From: Lolium rigidum
Lineage: Eukaryota > Streptophyta > Magnoliopsida > Poales > Poaceae
Reading direction: 5' to 3'
NCBI RefSeq assembly: GCF_022539505.1
Contig: NC_061510.1
Span: forward strand, 94,132,292-94,196,291
Length of the DNA: 64,000 nt
The notes under the pieces were generated by a model, which was not told the origin of the DNA, searched no databases, and saw only the letters and a list, made by a program, of their open reading frames with translations. Of this stretch, positions 37,325-49,623 are shown piece after piece (the stretch's first letter is position 1; the number at the start of each line of letters is the position of its first letter). Position numbers and translations under genes: made by a program.

Positions 37325-38679
37325 TGATACGTCCCCGACGTATCGATAATTTCTTATGTTCCATGCCACATTATTGATGTTATCTACATGTTTTATGCAC
37401 ACTTTATGTCATATTCATGCATTTTCTGGAACTAACCTATTAACAAGATGCCGAAGTGCCGGTTCCTCGTTTTCTGCTGTTTTTGGTTTCGGAAATCCTA
37501 GTAACGAAATATTCTCGGAATCGGACGAAATCAACGCCCAAGTTCCTATTTTCACCGGAAGCATCCGGAACACCCGAGAGCCGCCGGACGGGGGCCACGG
37601 GGCCCCGGATGATAGGGTGGCGCGGCCCACCCCCGGCCGCGCGGCCCTATGGTGTCGTCGCCCCTTCGACCTTCGACGCCGCCTCTTCGCCTATATAAAG
37701 GTCCCAGACCTAAAACCTCGATACGGAAAAGCCACGGTACAAGAAACCATCCAGAGCCGCCGCCATCGCGAAGCCAAGATGCGGGGGACAGGAGTCTCCG
37801 TTCCGGCACGCCACCGGAACGGGGAAGTGCCCCGGAAGGCTCCTCCATCGACACCACCGTCATCTTCATCAACAACTGCTGTCTCCCATGAGGAGGGAGT
37901 AGTTCTCCATCGAGGCTCGGGGCTGTACTCGGTAGCTATGTGGTTCATCTCTCTCCTATGTACTTCAATACAATAATCTCATGAGCTGCCTTACATGATT
38001 GAGATTCATATGATGATGCTTGTAATCTAGATGTCATTATGCTAGTCAAGTGAGTTTTACTTATGTGATCTCCGGAGACTCCTTGTCCCACGTGTGTAAA
38101 GGTGACGAGTGTGTGCACCGTGTGGGTCTCTTAGGCTATATTTCACAGAATACTTATTCACTGATGAATGGCATAGTGAGGTGCTTATTTATATCTCTTT
38201 ATGATTGCAATGTGTTTGTATCACAATTTATCTATGTGCTACTCTAGCAATGTTATTAAAGTAGTTCTATTCCTCCTGCACGGTGTAATGGTGACAGTGT
38301 GTGCATCCATGTTAGTACTTGGTTTATGCTATGATCATGATCTCTTGTAGATTGCGAAGTTAACTATTGCTATGATAGTATTGATGTGATCTATTCCTCC
38401 TACATATGCATGAAGGTGACAGTGTGCATGCTATGTTAGTACTTGGTTTAGTCTTTTGATCTATCTTACACTATAAGGTTACTTAAATATGAACATTTAA
38501 TTGTGGAGCTTGTTAACTCCGGCATTGAGGGTTCGTGTAATCCTACGCAATGTGTTCATCATCCAACAAGAGTGTAGAGTATGCATTTATCTGTTCTGTT
38601 ATGTGATCAATGTTGAGAGTGTCCACTAGTGAAAGTGTAATCCCTAGGCCTTGTTCCTAAATACTGCTGCGTTACTACT
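37325..38679 (+). repeat. 5' LTR of element D, 3' end deleted
   Basis: Starts TGATACGTCCCCGACG. Matches 41670-43027 and then breaks off within TACTACTT, continuing directly into ORF sequence that in C lies about 400 bases further inside. Confidence 0.88.
37692..37699 (+). promoter_or_regulatory. TATA box of D 5' LTR
   Basis: TATATAAA in the context CGCCTATATAAAGGTCC, shortly after a GC-rich block. The 3' LTR has the same at 42038-42045. The C LTRs have a weakened form at this place (CCTATTTAAGG on the element strand). Confidence 0.65.
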
Positions 38680-39231
38680 TTTTAGTCCCCCAAGCATTGA
38701 GGAGAAAATTTTCTTTGATGATACTTTGCCTCCTATTTATGATGATTATAATGATAGTGGTCTTTTGGTACCACCTACTATGGAGAGTAAATTTTGTTGT
38801 GATTATACTATGCCTCCAACACTCATGAGAATAATAATGATAGCTACTTTGTTGAATTTGCTCCCACTACAACTAATAAAATTGATTATGCTTATGTGGA
38901 GAGTAATAATTTTATGCATGAGACTCATGATAAGAATGCTTTATGTGATAGTTATATTGTTGAGTTTGCTCATGATGCTACTGAAAGTTATTATGAGAGA
39001 GGAAAATATGGTTGTAGAAATTTTCATGTTACTAAAATGCCTCTCTATGTGCTGAAATTTTTCAAGCTATACTTGTTTTATCTTCCTATGCTTGTTACTT
39101 TGCTCTTCATGAACTTGTTTATTTACAAGATTCCTATGCATAGGAAGCATGTTAGACTTAAATGTGTTTTGAATTTGCCTCTGGATGCTCTCTTTTGCTT
39201 CAAATACTATTTCTTGCGAGTGCATCATTAA
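38680..39231 (+). pseudogene. Remnant of the C/D-family ORF in element D
   Basis: Reads from SPPSIEEKIFFDDTLPPIYD in one frame, shifts near 38820-38900, and continues to the hydrophobic segment and basic tail ending at 39231. Homologous to residues 71-251 of the element C ORF. The start codon and about 70 N-terminal codons are lost in the 5' deletion. Confidence 0.8.
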
Positions 39232-41653
39232 AACTGCTGAGCCCATCTTAATGGCTATAAAGAAAGAACTTCTTGGGAGATAACCCATGTGTTATTTTGC
39301 TACAGTACTTTGTTTTATATTTGTGTCTTGGAAGTTGTTTACTACTGTAGCAACCTCTCCTTATCTTAGTTTTGTGTTTTGTTGTGCCAAGTGAAGCCTC
39401 TAATCGAAGGTTGATATTAGATTTGGATTTCTGCGCAGAAACAGATTTCTATCTGTCACGAATCTGGGCTGTTTTCTCTGTAGAAAAATCAGAAAAATAT
39501 GCTAATTTACGTGCGTGTTCCTCAGATATGTACGCAACTTTCGTTAGTTTTGAGTTTTCTGATCTGAGCAACGGAAGTATTTACTAAAAATTCGTCTTTA
39601 CGGACTGTTCTGTTTTGACAGATTCTGCCTTTTATTTCGCATTGCTTCTTTCGCTGTGTTGGGTGGATTTATTTGTTCCATTACCTTCTAGTAGCTTTGA
39701 GCAATGTCCAGAAGTGTTAAAAATGATTGTGTCACCTCTGAACATGTGAGTTTTTGATTATGTACTAACCCCTCTAATGAAGTTTATGAGAAGTTTGGTG
39801 TGAAGGAAGTTTTCAAGGGTCAAGAGAGGAGGATGATATACTATGATCAAGAAGAGTGAAAGCTCTAAGCTTGGGGATGCCCCGGTGGTTCACCCCTGCA
39901 TATTCTAAGAAGACTCAAGCGTCTAAGCTTGGGGATGCCCAAGGCATCCCCTTCTTCATCGACAAATTATCAGGTTCCTCCCCTGAAACTATATTTTTAT
40001 TCCGTCACATCTTATGTGCTTTGCTTGGAGCGTCTGTGTGCTTTTGTTTCTGTTTTTGTTTGAATAAATGCTTGTGTGGGAGAGAGACACGCTCCGCTGG
40101 TTCATATGAACACATGTGTTCTTAGCTTTTAGTATTCATGGCGAAGTTTCTTCTTCGTTAAATTGTTATATGGTTGGAATTGGAAAATGATACATGTAGT
40201 AATTGCTATTAATGTCTTGGATAAATGTGATACTTGGCAATTGTTGTGCTCATGTTTAAGCTCTTGCATCATATGCTTTGCACCCATTAATGAAGAAATA
40301 CATAGAGCATGCTAAAATTTGGTTTGCATATTTGGTCTCTCTAAGGTCTAGATAATTTCTAGTATTGAGTTTGAACAACAAGGAAGACGGTGTAGAGTCT
40401 TATAATGTTTTCAATATGTCTTTTATGTGAGTTTTGCTGCACCGGTTCATCCTTGTGTTTGTTTCAAATAAGCCTTGCTAGCCTAAACCTTGTATCGAGA
40501 GGGAATACTTCTCATGCATCCAAAATACTTGAGCCAACCACTATGCCATTTGTGTCCACCATACCTACCTACTACATGGTATTTCTCCGCCATTCCAAAG
40601 TAAATTGCTTGAGTTCTACCTTTAAACAATTCAAAATTTATCACCTCTGATTTGTGTCAATGTTTTATAGCTCATGAGGAAGTATGTGGTGTTTATCTTT
40701 CAATCTTGTTTGGCAACTTTCACCAATGGACTAGTGGCTTCATCCGCTTATCCAATAATTTTGCAAAAAGAGTCGGCAATGGGATTCCCAGTCCCAAATT
40801 AATTAACAAAAATAGACACTCCTCCATGGTATGTGATTGTTGGACGGCACCCGAAGGATTCGGTTAGCCATGGCTTGTGTAAGCAAAGGTTGGGAGGAGT
40901 GTCATCATAATAAAACTAAAATAAAAAGGCACTCCTTCATGGTATGAGATTGTTGGCGGGCACCCGAGGATTCGGTTAGCCATGGTTTGTGAAAGAAAGG
41001 TTGGAAGGAGTGCCACCCAAAAATAAAAATAATTCATGGGAGCCGCTCTTTGAAGGTTTGTCTGGCAAGGGGGTTAGAGTACCCACTACCATTCGTTGAC
41101 AACAACAAACACCTCTCAAAATTTTACTTTTATGCTCTCTATATGTTTTCAAAATCAAAGCTCTAGCACAAATATAGCAATCGATGCTTTTCCTCTATGG
41201 AGGACCATTCTTTTACTTTCATTGTTGAGTCAGTTCACCTATTTCTCTCCACCTCAAGAAGCAAACACTTGTGTGAACTGTGCATTGATTCCTACATACT
41301 TGCATATTGCACTTATTATATTACTCTATGTTGACAATATCCATGAGATATACATGTTATGAGTTGAAAGCAACCGCTGAAACTTAATCTTCCTTTGTGT
41401 TGCTTCAATGCTTTTACTATGAATTATTGCTTTATGAGTTAACTCTTATGCAAGACTTATTGATGCTTGTCTTGAAAATACTATTCATGAAAAGTCTTTG
41501 CTTTATGATTCAGTTGTTTACTCATGTCATTACCATTGTTTTGATCGTTGCATTCATTACATATGCTTTACAAATAGTATGATCAAGGTTATGATGGCAT
41601 GTCACTCCGAAATTATCTTTGTTATCGTTTTACTCGCTCGGGACGAGCGAGAA
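39232..41653. other. 3' non-coding region of element D
   Basis: No credible ORF. Carries CTAAGCTTGGGGATGC at 39865-39880 and 39923-39938 in addition to the true polypurine tract at 41654-41669. Similar, reversed, to the corresponding parts of C and E, with local differences at about 40650-41090. Confidence 0.65.
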
Positions 41654-41669
41654 CTAAGCTTGGGGATGC

Positions 41670-43379
41670 CGATACGTTCCCGACGTATCGATAATTTCTT
41701 ATGTTCCATGCCACATTATTGATGTTATCTACATGTTTTATGCACACTTTATGTCATATTCGTGCATTTTCCGGAACTAACCTATTAACAAGATGCCGAA
41801 GTGCCGGTTCCTGTTTTCTGCTGTTTTTGGTTTCGAAATCCTAGTAACGAAATATTCTCGGAATCGGACGAAATCAACGCCCAAGTTCCTATTTTCACCG
41901 GAAGCATCCGGAACACCCGAGAGCCGCCAGAGGGGGGCCACAGGGCCCCCAGATGACAGGGTGGCGCGGCCCACCCCCTGGCCGCGCGGCCCTATGGTGT
42001 CGTCGCCCCTTCGACCTTCTGACGCCGCCTCTTCGCCTATATAAAGGTCCCAGACCTAAAACCTCGATACGGGAAAGCCACGGTACGAGAAACCATCCAG
42101 AGCCACCGCCATCGCGAAGCCAAGATCTGGGGGACAGGAGTCTCTGTTCCGGCACGCCGCCGGAACGGGGAAGTGCCCCCGGAAGGCTCCTCCATCGACA
42201 CCACCGCCATCTTCATCAACACTGCTTGTCTCCCATGAGGAGGGAGTAGTTCTCCATCGAGGCTCGGGGCTGTACCGGTAGCTATGTGGTTCATCTCTCT
42301 CCTATGTACTTCAATACAATAATCTCATGAGCTTCCTTACATGATTGAGATTCATATGATGATGCTTGTAATCTAGATGTCATTATGCTAGTCAAGTGAG
42401 TTTTACTTATGTGATCTCCGGAGACTCCTTGTCCCACGTGTGTAAAGGTGACAGTGTGTGCACCATGTGGGTCTCTTAGGCTATATTTCACAGAATACTT
42501 ATTCACTGATGAATGGCATAGTGAGGTGCTTATTTATATCTCTTTATGATTGCAATGTGTTTGTATCACAATTTATCTATGTGCTACTCTAGCAATGTTA
42601 TTAAAGTAGTTCTATTCCTCCCGCACGGTGTAATGGTGACGAGTGTGTGCATCCGTGTTAGTACTTGGTTTATGCTATGATCATGATCTCTTGTAGATTG
42701 CGAAGTTAACTATTGCTATGATAGTATTGATGTGATCTATTCCTCCTACATATGCATGAAGGTGACAGTGTGCATGCTATGTTAGTACTTGGTTTAGTCT
42801 TTTGATCTATCTTACACTATAAGGTTACTTAAATATGAACATTTAATTGTGGAGCTTGTTAACTCCGGCATTGAGGGTTCGTGTAATCCTACGCAATGTG
42901 TTCATCATCCAACAAGAGTGTAGAGTATGCATTTATCCGTTCGTTATGTGATCAATGTTGAGAGTGTCCACTAGTGAAAGTGTAATCCCTAGGCCTTGTT
43001 CCTAAATACTGTCTGCGGTACTACTCGCTTGTTTACTGTTTTACTCGTGTTACTACTCGTTGCAATACTATCACCATCAACTACACGCCAGACAAGCTAT
43101 TTTCTGGCACCGTTGCTACTTGCTCATATATATTCATACCACCTGTATTTCACTATCTCTTCGCCGAACTAGTGCACCTATTAGGTGTGTTGGGGACACA
43201 AGAGACTTCTTGCTTTGTGGTTGCGGGGTTGCATGAGAGGGATATCTTTGACCTCTTCCTCCCTGAGTTCGATAAACCTTGGGTGATCCACTTAAGGGAA
43301 AACTTGCTGCTGTTCTACAAACCTCTGCTCTTGGAGGCCCAACACTGTCTACAGGAAAAGGAGGGGGAAGTAGACATCA
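41670..43379 (+). repeat. 3' LTR of element D
   Basis: 1710 bp, full length. The first base is C instead of T (CGATACGTTCCC). Ends GTAGACATCA and is followed by the TSD CCGAG. TATA box at 42038-42045. Confidence 0.9.
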
Positions 43380-43985
43380 CCGAGTCAACACGACCAGCGG
43401 GTCCCTCTCCACGTCACCCTACCGACGGCTCAACGCCGGCGAGGCAGGGCACGACGGAGACGCCGATTTAAGGCCTCCCGGGATGCGCGAGTACAAATTT
43501 CTGGATCCCCACGACCTACTGAACACGATGGTGGTGGCGGTTTTCCGAGAAACTCGCCGGAGCATCGCCGGCAACCATGTGATGCGGCGGCGCACTCCGA
43601 CGAAGAATCGAACGCGAGCTACAGAGCATGCGAGGATCATCTAAAGGGCTCAGGAGATGCGCATGCTCACCCTCGACGCATGGAGATGCTCGCCGGTGAA
43701 GATGGTGCACGGCAACGAACTCCAGCTCGCCGAAACCTCCGCAGTACACCGAAAGGGAAGTTAAAAATTAGCTCGATTCCGAGCTCCCCTTGAACGATTG
43801 GCTCCACCCTGATGATCCCCGAGTCCATGCGCTTCTCCTGGACTAACTAATCGAGCTTGGGGTGGCCTCCTCTGTCGACTTCGTGCTCGACTCCGGCGAT
43901 GATGCTCAGATGGTGGCGAGAGATAGAGAGATGGAGAAAGCCAGACAGTTGGCGGTGAAGCATTAGGGTTTCCTGGCGAAGCTCT

Positions 43986-44000
43986 GTGCATATTTATAGG
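43986..44000 (-). promoter_or_regulatory. TATA-like element of solo LTR G
   Basis: Minus strand CCTATAAATATGCAC. If used, the U3 region is 46351 to about 43970 and the rest is R-U5. Prediction from sequence only. Confidence 0.4.
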
Positions 44001-46356
44001 GCAAATGGTGGTCGGCAACGCGGACTCAACGTCGGAGATGGCCGGGATGCACAGCGAGGTCGGCGCTTGTTCTGAGCGCGAATCTTGATGGTTTTGGATA
44101 GGCTCGGACGCGAGGAGTATAGGGTGGAGTTCTGGAACCTTCTGCGGCGCCCGGGTCATCCCTATCCATGGCGAGAGACGTGGCCGAGCTCTCTCTCTGC
44201 GCTGTCGATGCCGGGGAGGAAGACGATGGCCCCCTTTTGTTTTCTGTCAGCAGCGAAAAGGTAAGTGGTGGTGGGTCGACTTCGTTTGCGGGCTGGGCTA
44301 GCTCCTGGGCTGCTGCTGGGCTGCTTCGGCCTGCCAGGTATGCTCCTCTCTCTCTCTTTTCTATTTGTTACTTTTATTTTCTGTTTTGAAATTTTCTATT
44401 TGAATCTGATTTGAATTCTGGGTGATTTTGCAGGTTCTAAATTATTTAAATATTCACATAACTTGATACTAATGCTTACTGTATTGTTTTGTTGTTTAAC
44501 TAAGTATTGAATTTAAGATTAGATTTATATTTTGTGAGAGTTAATTAAAATAGAAGTGATTTAGATCTTTATCTCAATTGCTTTTTAATTAAGGAACCAA
44601 TCCATTTGAATGGTTTGAAAACTTCTAACATATGCAAGGTGAACACATGTTTAGGGTGGCTAATGTGCTTGACAATATTAATTGTTCATATTTATTTTAA
44701 TTATCGCTAGAGTTTAACAAATAGTAAGGAGAATGGAATTGGTTTATGATTTTGTGTGGATAGTTGTTTCTAAGGTTTAAGAAGAGTGGTGATAAAAACT
44801 TTACAATCACCAAATGGCATTTAGTCATTAGATCTATAGCTTGGTTTATACTTGTGATCCATGGTGCACAAGTTAGGACATATTATTTTATGTGGATTGA
44901 ATCCTATGTGAAAAGGTTTAGGGTTTTGGTAATGCTTCACTAATTGAAGTTTAAATAGGCATGAGGCATGGCATGGTTCTAATTATAATCCAAAGTAATA
45001 CATGGGTTGGAATTCAAATGTAGTTTAGGGTTCAAGCAGTGATCACCCAAGTGATACACAACTAGGATTAGGTATGAGCATAAGCTTGGTTATGTTTAAT
45101 TGGATAGGGTTCCTCCTCCTCACTTAGGTAGAATTATTGTATCAAGGCAATGCTAGGTTTGTCTCAAGTGTTTGGATAGGCAAGGTTTAAATATCATATC
45201 AATACTAAACAAGGCATGAGTATTGGTCTGGATAACTACTATTGATATATTTATCATTTCATGAGAAGAATGAGATCTATGGATCACATATATAGGTTTA
45301 ACTTATTACCTCAATTTATAAGGTAAGATCATGCATTAGACATGATCCACTTATTCCTCACTAGTCTCTCTTCTTTAATACTTCTCTCAACACACTCACT
45401 TAGATTCTTAGGGTTTGTGATCATCACCCAATTTGTAATGATCAAAGTATTGGCCTCATAACAATTCATTGGTGAATTATGGTTCTCTCTCCAAGATCAA
45501 GTATAAGTCCATATACTTGAGTATACCTCTTTAGGTTGAGCTCTTCTGAATAGGTAGGGTTTCTCTAGGGTTTGTGATCATTACCAAGTTGTAATGATCA
45601 CAACACTTGCCTCTCTATAATTACTAGAAGAATAGGTTCTTACTTACCATCAAGTGTGAGCTAAGTCAAGTAGGGTTTACTTATATTTCTTGTATCATTG
45701 GTTAGTATCAACAAGTACCTCACTTGGATAAGGTTTAAATAGTAATGTAGGTTCTATTCAATGGATAGAATAAGCATATGAATGCTTCTCTACTTTCTCT
45801 AGGTTTAATGGTATGAGTTGGAAAACAAGGTTGGAATGGTCAAGGGTTAATGAAGAATGAATATGCATGTCCTTGGCATGGATTCCTTATTATAGTTGAA
45901 AAGATATACCATGTGAATCATGGTAGAAATGTTTATTTAGTAAAGTCATGGAAAAGATAAGTAAAGAATAGTTTCTGAATTAATTGAGTTCTTTGTTTTA
46001 TAATTGAATAATTATTCATGAGTTGTTGTAAGGAATGTCATGTTGAGATCCTTTATAAGATCTTGTAGTTGATCCTTACTTAAGGTATTGTTTGTTGTAA
46101 ATCTACTTCTATTTGATCTAGTCCATAGATCAAATCATCTCTACCCAAAACAAGGTTTTAGCAAAGATCACAGTGAAGTTTATAGCGCTTGACTTGATGA
46201 TCTACTTCAATTCCAGCAAGTCAAGTGAAACTTCAGTTACTGTGGTAATTTTTATTTGAAAGCGCGAAAATTCGCCGGATTTTCTATGCATGAATGCAAT
46301 GCACAATTTGGTGTTCTCTCATTTTATATCCTCTAAACCTGGGATATTACAGTTTA

Positions 46357-47318
46357 TAAGCCAGTGGAGTTGCTAGCATCCCAAAAGTGGGCACAACAGT
46401 TCGTAGACACGGTTAAAGCAATATCATACTTTGATTCACAACATTACAGCTTGGCATGCATCTCAGCTACCACTAGGTTTCAATTCTATCAAACAACTCC
46501 TATCAAGAGTGCTATCAAGTCTATCCCAGCATCTATGGAGTTACGTATCTTCAAAGTTAAACCCTTGAGATAATCGGTTATCATACAAGTCATAATTTTA
46601 GACTTTTTCTTGTTGTAATTGGTTGGAAATATTATTTCCAAGGCAAGACTCAGTTCACTAAATGAACTAGAGTAAGAGATTTCACAATTAATTAAACATA
46701 CAAATAAAAACTCTACTCTAATTGCTTCAAATCACTCCCACTAATACCATATCTTAACAAGTGTACTAACTAGCATAAACAATTTCAAACTTCTAAAGTG
46801 AGATACATAAGACATACCTCTTGTAGGCAACTTCATATTTCTCTTCCTTATGATGTGTTCCTTCAAAACTCTTGGTAAATCTCTCTCATTAATAACATCA
46901 AAGCAAAGAGGCTATTGCAAATCATCTTTTTCAAGAACAAGGACAAAAGGAAAAATATTTTCGTATTTTTGTGAATTGGGATTGAGAGAGAAAAATAAAA
47001 AGATTGGCAACAAAGTAAGGAACTAAAAACAAGCAAATAAAAAGGGAAACAGACTAAAAATGGAAAACAAATAAAAAGCAAAGTGTTGGAACAGACCAAC
47101 ACGAGTGTTTCAAAGCTCTTTCAAAGAGCTGGAGTACAAATTTATTCAACAAACATAAAAATGCTTGAGGAACACATACCCAAGCTTAGGATTTTGCAAG
47201 CCCTCTTGTTGAGATCATTGTGGGTGAGGATAATTCCCAAAGTTCCATTGGCCTCTCCAATGAGTGAACTGAGAATTGAGATCGGTGGTGTTGTCTCGAA
47301 GGTTGATGGCGAGGTTGC
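46357..47318. other. F 3' non-coding region, right part
   Basis: Resumes element F after solo LTR G. No credible ORF. A polypurine-like ACCCAAGCTTAG lies at 47178-47189, about 130 bases past the end of the second ORF. Confidence 0.55.
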
Positions 47319-48431
47319 TCAGGTTCTCAGTACTTCCTTCGAGCGCGTACATGTCCTGATAGGTGGTGAAGTCATGGAGTGTTGTTGCTCCTGTTCTGGT
47401 CCTGCATGTTCTTGTTCAACTTCCTCTTCTGTTTCAGGTTCATCTTGTTGTTGTGGTAGATTTGCCTCAACCTGCGCATCATAATGCAAACGCCTATCCT
47501 CGAGAGAGAATAGACCATTAGGCAGAGGGGGAATGATCAAGTGATCAGCTCCCATTATGTTGAAGTAATATCTACCATCTATCTTTTTAACCATACCACA
47601 TTTATTAAGAGTAGTAAAATCAAGACGGCGAGGGCCTTCCAATGCTCGTAAATTACTTACATTGATGTTAAGTCCTCTTGGCAAGATGGTGATGACTCCA
47701 CCTCCTCATATGGGTCCCGAGCTTCAAGTGCTTTGTGGTTCATGTAGAGGATGAGAAGGGCGCCCAAGTTTGGACGGATGTTGCTGTCTGGGAACACAAC
47801 CTTTGCGAGGATCATCATGTCCTCTTCATTGAGTATTGTGAAAACACCACTTTCCTGCAAGGTGTTATCAATAACATAATACAAATAGCGAATAGCAGGG
47901 CACTCAATACAATTCCCTTGGGGGAGTGTGCTAGCTACGCTCATCCTAGTAAAATATCTGCTAGGTGATGGATTCAGAGTAAAGCATGCATAGCAGTTGG
48001 CAGTGGTGCTATTCTCAAAACCAAAGTAGTTGCACCACTCATCTAGACTCAGCTCATAATCATGGTTCATTAAACAGAATGGTATCCGGTCAACTCCGGG
48101 TTGATTTTCCTCAGATTTGTGGTACTATCCCACAATATACTTCGGGATGGTGAGGATCAAGTGTCAAGCGGCGATAAGTGGCGGCCTCCTGAAAAACAAA
48201 GTCAAGCAAACCAGCATTGTTGCAAAGAGTATTGAAATCATGGCGTAGGCCTAGTTGGTTGAGAATATGGGGCATGCCCATTTTTCGACTTGATCTCGTG
48301 GTCCTTGAGACGGTTGAAGCGGTTGAGATGATGTCGGTCTCATCGAACTCGATACTGAGCGAAGAGGGGGTGTCCTCAACCGGTAGTGCAGCCTGTGCAG
48401 CTACGGCGCGCGAGCGACTCCTTGTGTTCAT
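47319..48431 (-). pseudogene. Second ORF of element F, ATHILA ORF-1-like, function unknown
   Basis: Open pieces 48431-48111, 48070-47657 and 47684-47319 in shifting frames. It starts MNTRSRSRAVAAQAALPVED and is then Ser/Thr-rich. Middle segment: LDEWCNYFGFENSTTANCYA and CIECPAIRYLYYVIDNTLQE. The C-terminal part is Glu/Gln-rich. Position (3' of protease, before the polypurine tract) and general pattern match the second ORF of B. The ATG at 48431 is immediately preceded by a splice acceptor-like TTACTTTTTAG with TGCTAAT as a possible branch site. I infer that it is made from a spliced RNA; function unknown. Confidence 0.6.
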
Positions 48432-48435
48432 CTAA

Positions 48436-49520
48436 AAAGTAATTAGCAGTTAAGTATCTTAAGCACAAATTAAAAACTTTAACAAAAATAAAAAATCTGA
48501 TCCGATAGAAATAGATATATGATCATCCTCTACACATCTTATAAAAGAATCTCCTCTAATTTCGAAGTCTAGCATGCTCATTAGGGTGATGAAGTTCATA
48601 ATACGACCTAAGTCTAGATTGATAATGACAAAATCTAGAGCATGGATTCACGGATAAAAAGTTGGGGATCGGAGGAGAAAGGTACCATACTTCAATGGAG
48701 TGCTAGGAATCGATTAAAAAAGAGCGAATTTGGAGATACAAGGGAGTGAGTTTTGAGTTTGGATAAGGAAGAGAGAGACGATACGAAATTTTCGTTAGGT
48801 TTACCTCTTCCCTGCCTATTAGTGGGTTCCGACGCGTGGTACGGGCGGCCTGTACCAGGTGCAGCCGCCTTTGGTTAAGGCGGTCGACTCGATACGGTCG
48901 TATACCCACTTACCGATGGTCGCCAAAGTTACTGGTTCATTACCAAAATTGGGAGTTCCGTTGTCGAAGTGGTACGGTCGGGCGGTAGTCTGGTCTGCTC
49001 GTACCGACAATCGCGAAAGTTACCGGTAATTTCTTCAACCAAACTTTCAATTTTCTTCGTCGAGCTGGAGATGTGGTACGAGCGTGCGGTACGGGTGGAT
49101 CCAACCATACCGTTGGTCGCTAAAGTTACTGGAACCTACGAAACTTATAACTTTATGTGCATTCCTTCACATGCCCTTGTACATAAACATTACCTCGAAA
49201 ATGACTAAGGAAAAATAGCATTATATAATATCAAGAATGCTCAATTGTTAGTATTAGAATCGAAAGGCATTGTTATTATTTCTTCTTCTCTTTACCAAAG
49301 GATCTCATGAACACTCTTTATTAAAAACAAAAACAAACGAATAAATAAAACATTAAACTAAACAAGAACTAGATAGAAAAATTTATTAAACATGGCTTAC
49401 CTCCTATGAAGCGCTTCTAGTTAAAGTCAATTAGCTTGACCAAGACGGTGATCACCTAGATGTAGGAAATGGAAGACCCACTCCAAAGTAATTATCTTTC
49501 AAGGTGATTATCCCATTAAC
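48436..49520. other. Spacer of F with about 100-bp tandem repeats
   Basis: No credible ORF. Three degenerate repeat units are marked by TACCGATGGTCGCCAAAGTT (48911-48930), a variant at 49002-49026 and another at 49108-49132, spaced 91 and 106 bases. Each unit also has a GGTACGG block. On the element strand a pyrimidine-rich leader precedes the second ORF. RT/integrase is absent from this place. Confidence 0.55.
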
Positions 49521-49623
49521 ATCATCGTTTGGCCTTCTTATTTCTAGGGAAATGTACTACAAGTGGGTCTTTGGATGGTAGTCCAATTCTCACATTTCCT
49601 TCATGTAAATTGATTAGAGCTTT

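Larger units (their letters stand above)
37325..43379 (+). mobile_element. Element D: C-family retrotransposon, opposite orientation, 5' deleted
   Basis: Perfect 5-bp TSD CCGAG (37320-37324 and 43380-43384). 5' LTR 37325 to about 38679 (truncated), decayed ORF 38680-39231, non-coding 3' region, polypurine tract 41654-41669, 3' LTR 41670-43379. A deletion with its junction near 38679 removed about 350 bases of the 5' LTR end, the PBS, the leader and about 70 codons of the ORF. Hence it has no primer site. It inserted into LTR G. Confidence 0.92.
26073..46351 (-). mobile_element. Solo LTR G, about 6 kb, holding elements E and D
   Basis: Perfect 5-bp TSD GTTTA (26068-26072 and 46352-46356). Ends on the plus strand are TGTGGTGACCCAGCG and CTGGGATATTACA; on the minus strand it starts TGTAATATCCCAGG. 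The remaining pieces are 26073-27685, 35925-37324 and 43385-46351, together about 5980 bp, which is very long for one LTR. No PBS, polypurine tract or coding domain was found inside, so I call it a solo LTR and not a whole element. A TATA-like CCTATAAATATGCAC on the minus strand (about 43986-44000) would put U3 at the right. Pieces 35925-37324 and 44400-46351 are AT-rich; 43385-44340 is GC-rich. Family unknown to me. Confidence 0.75.

Noticed and set aside
43761..44159. 132-codon minus-strand frame and other small frames in the GC-rich part of LTR G
   Set aside because: No domain, no counterpart, and located in LTR U3/leader-like DNA.
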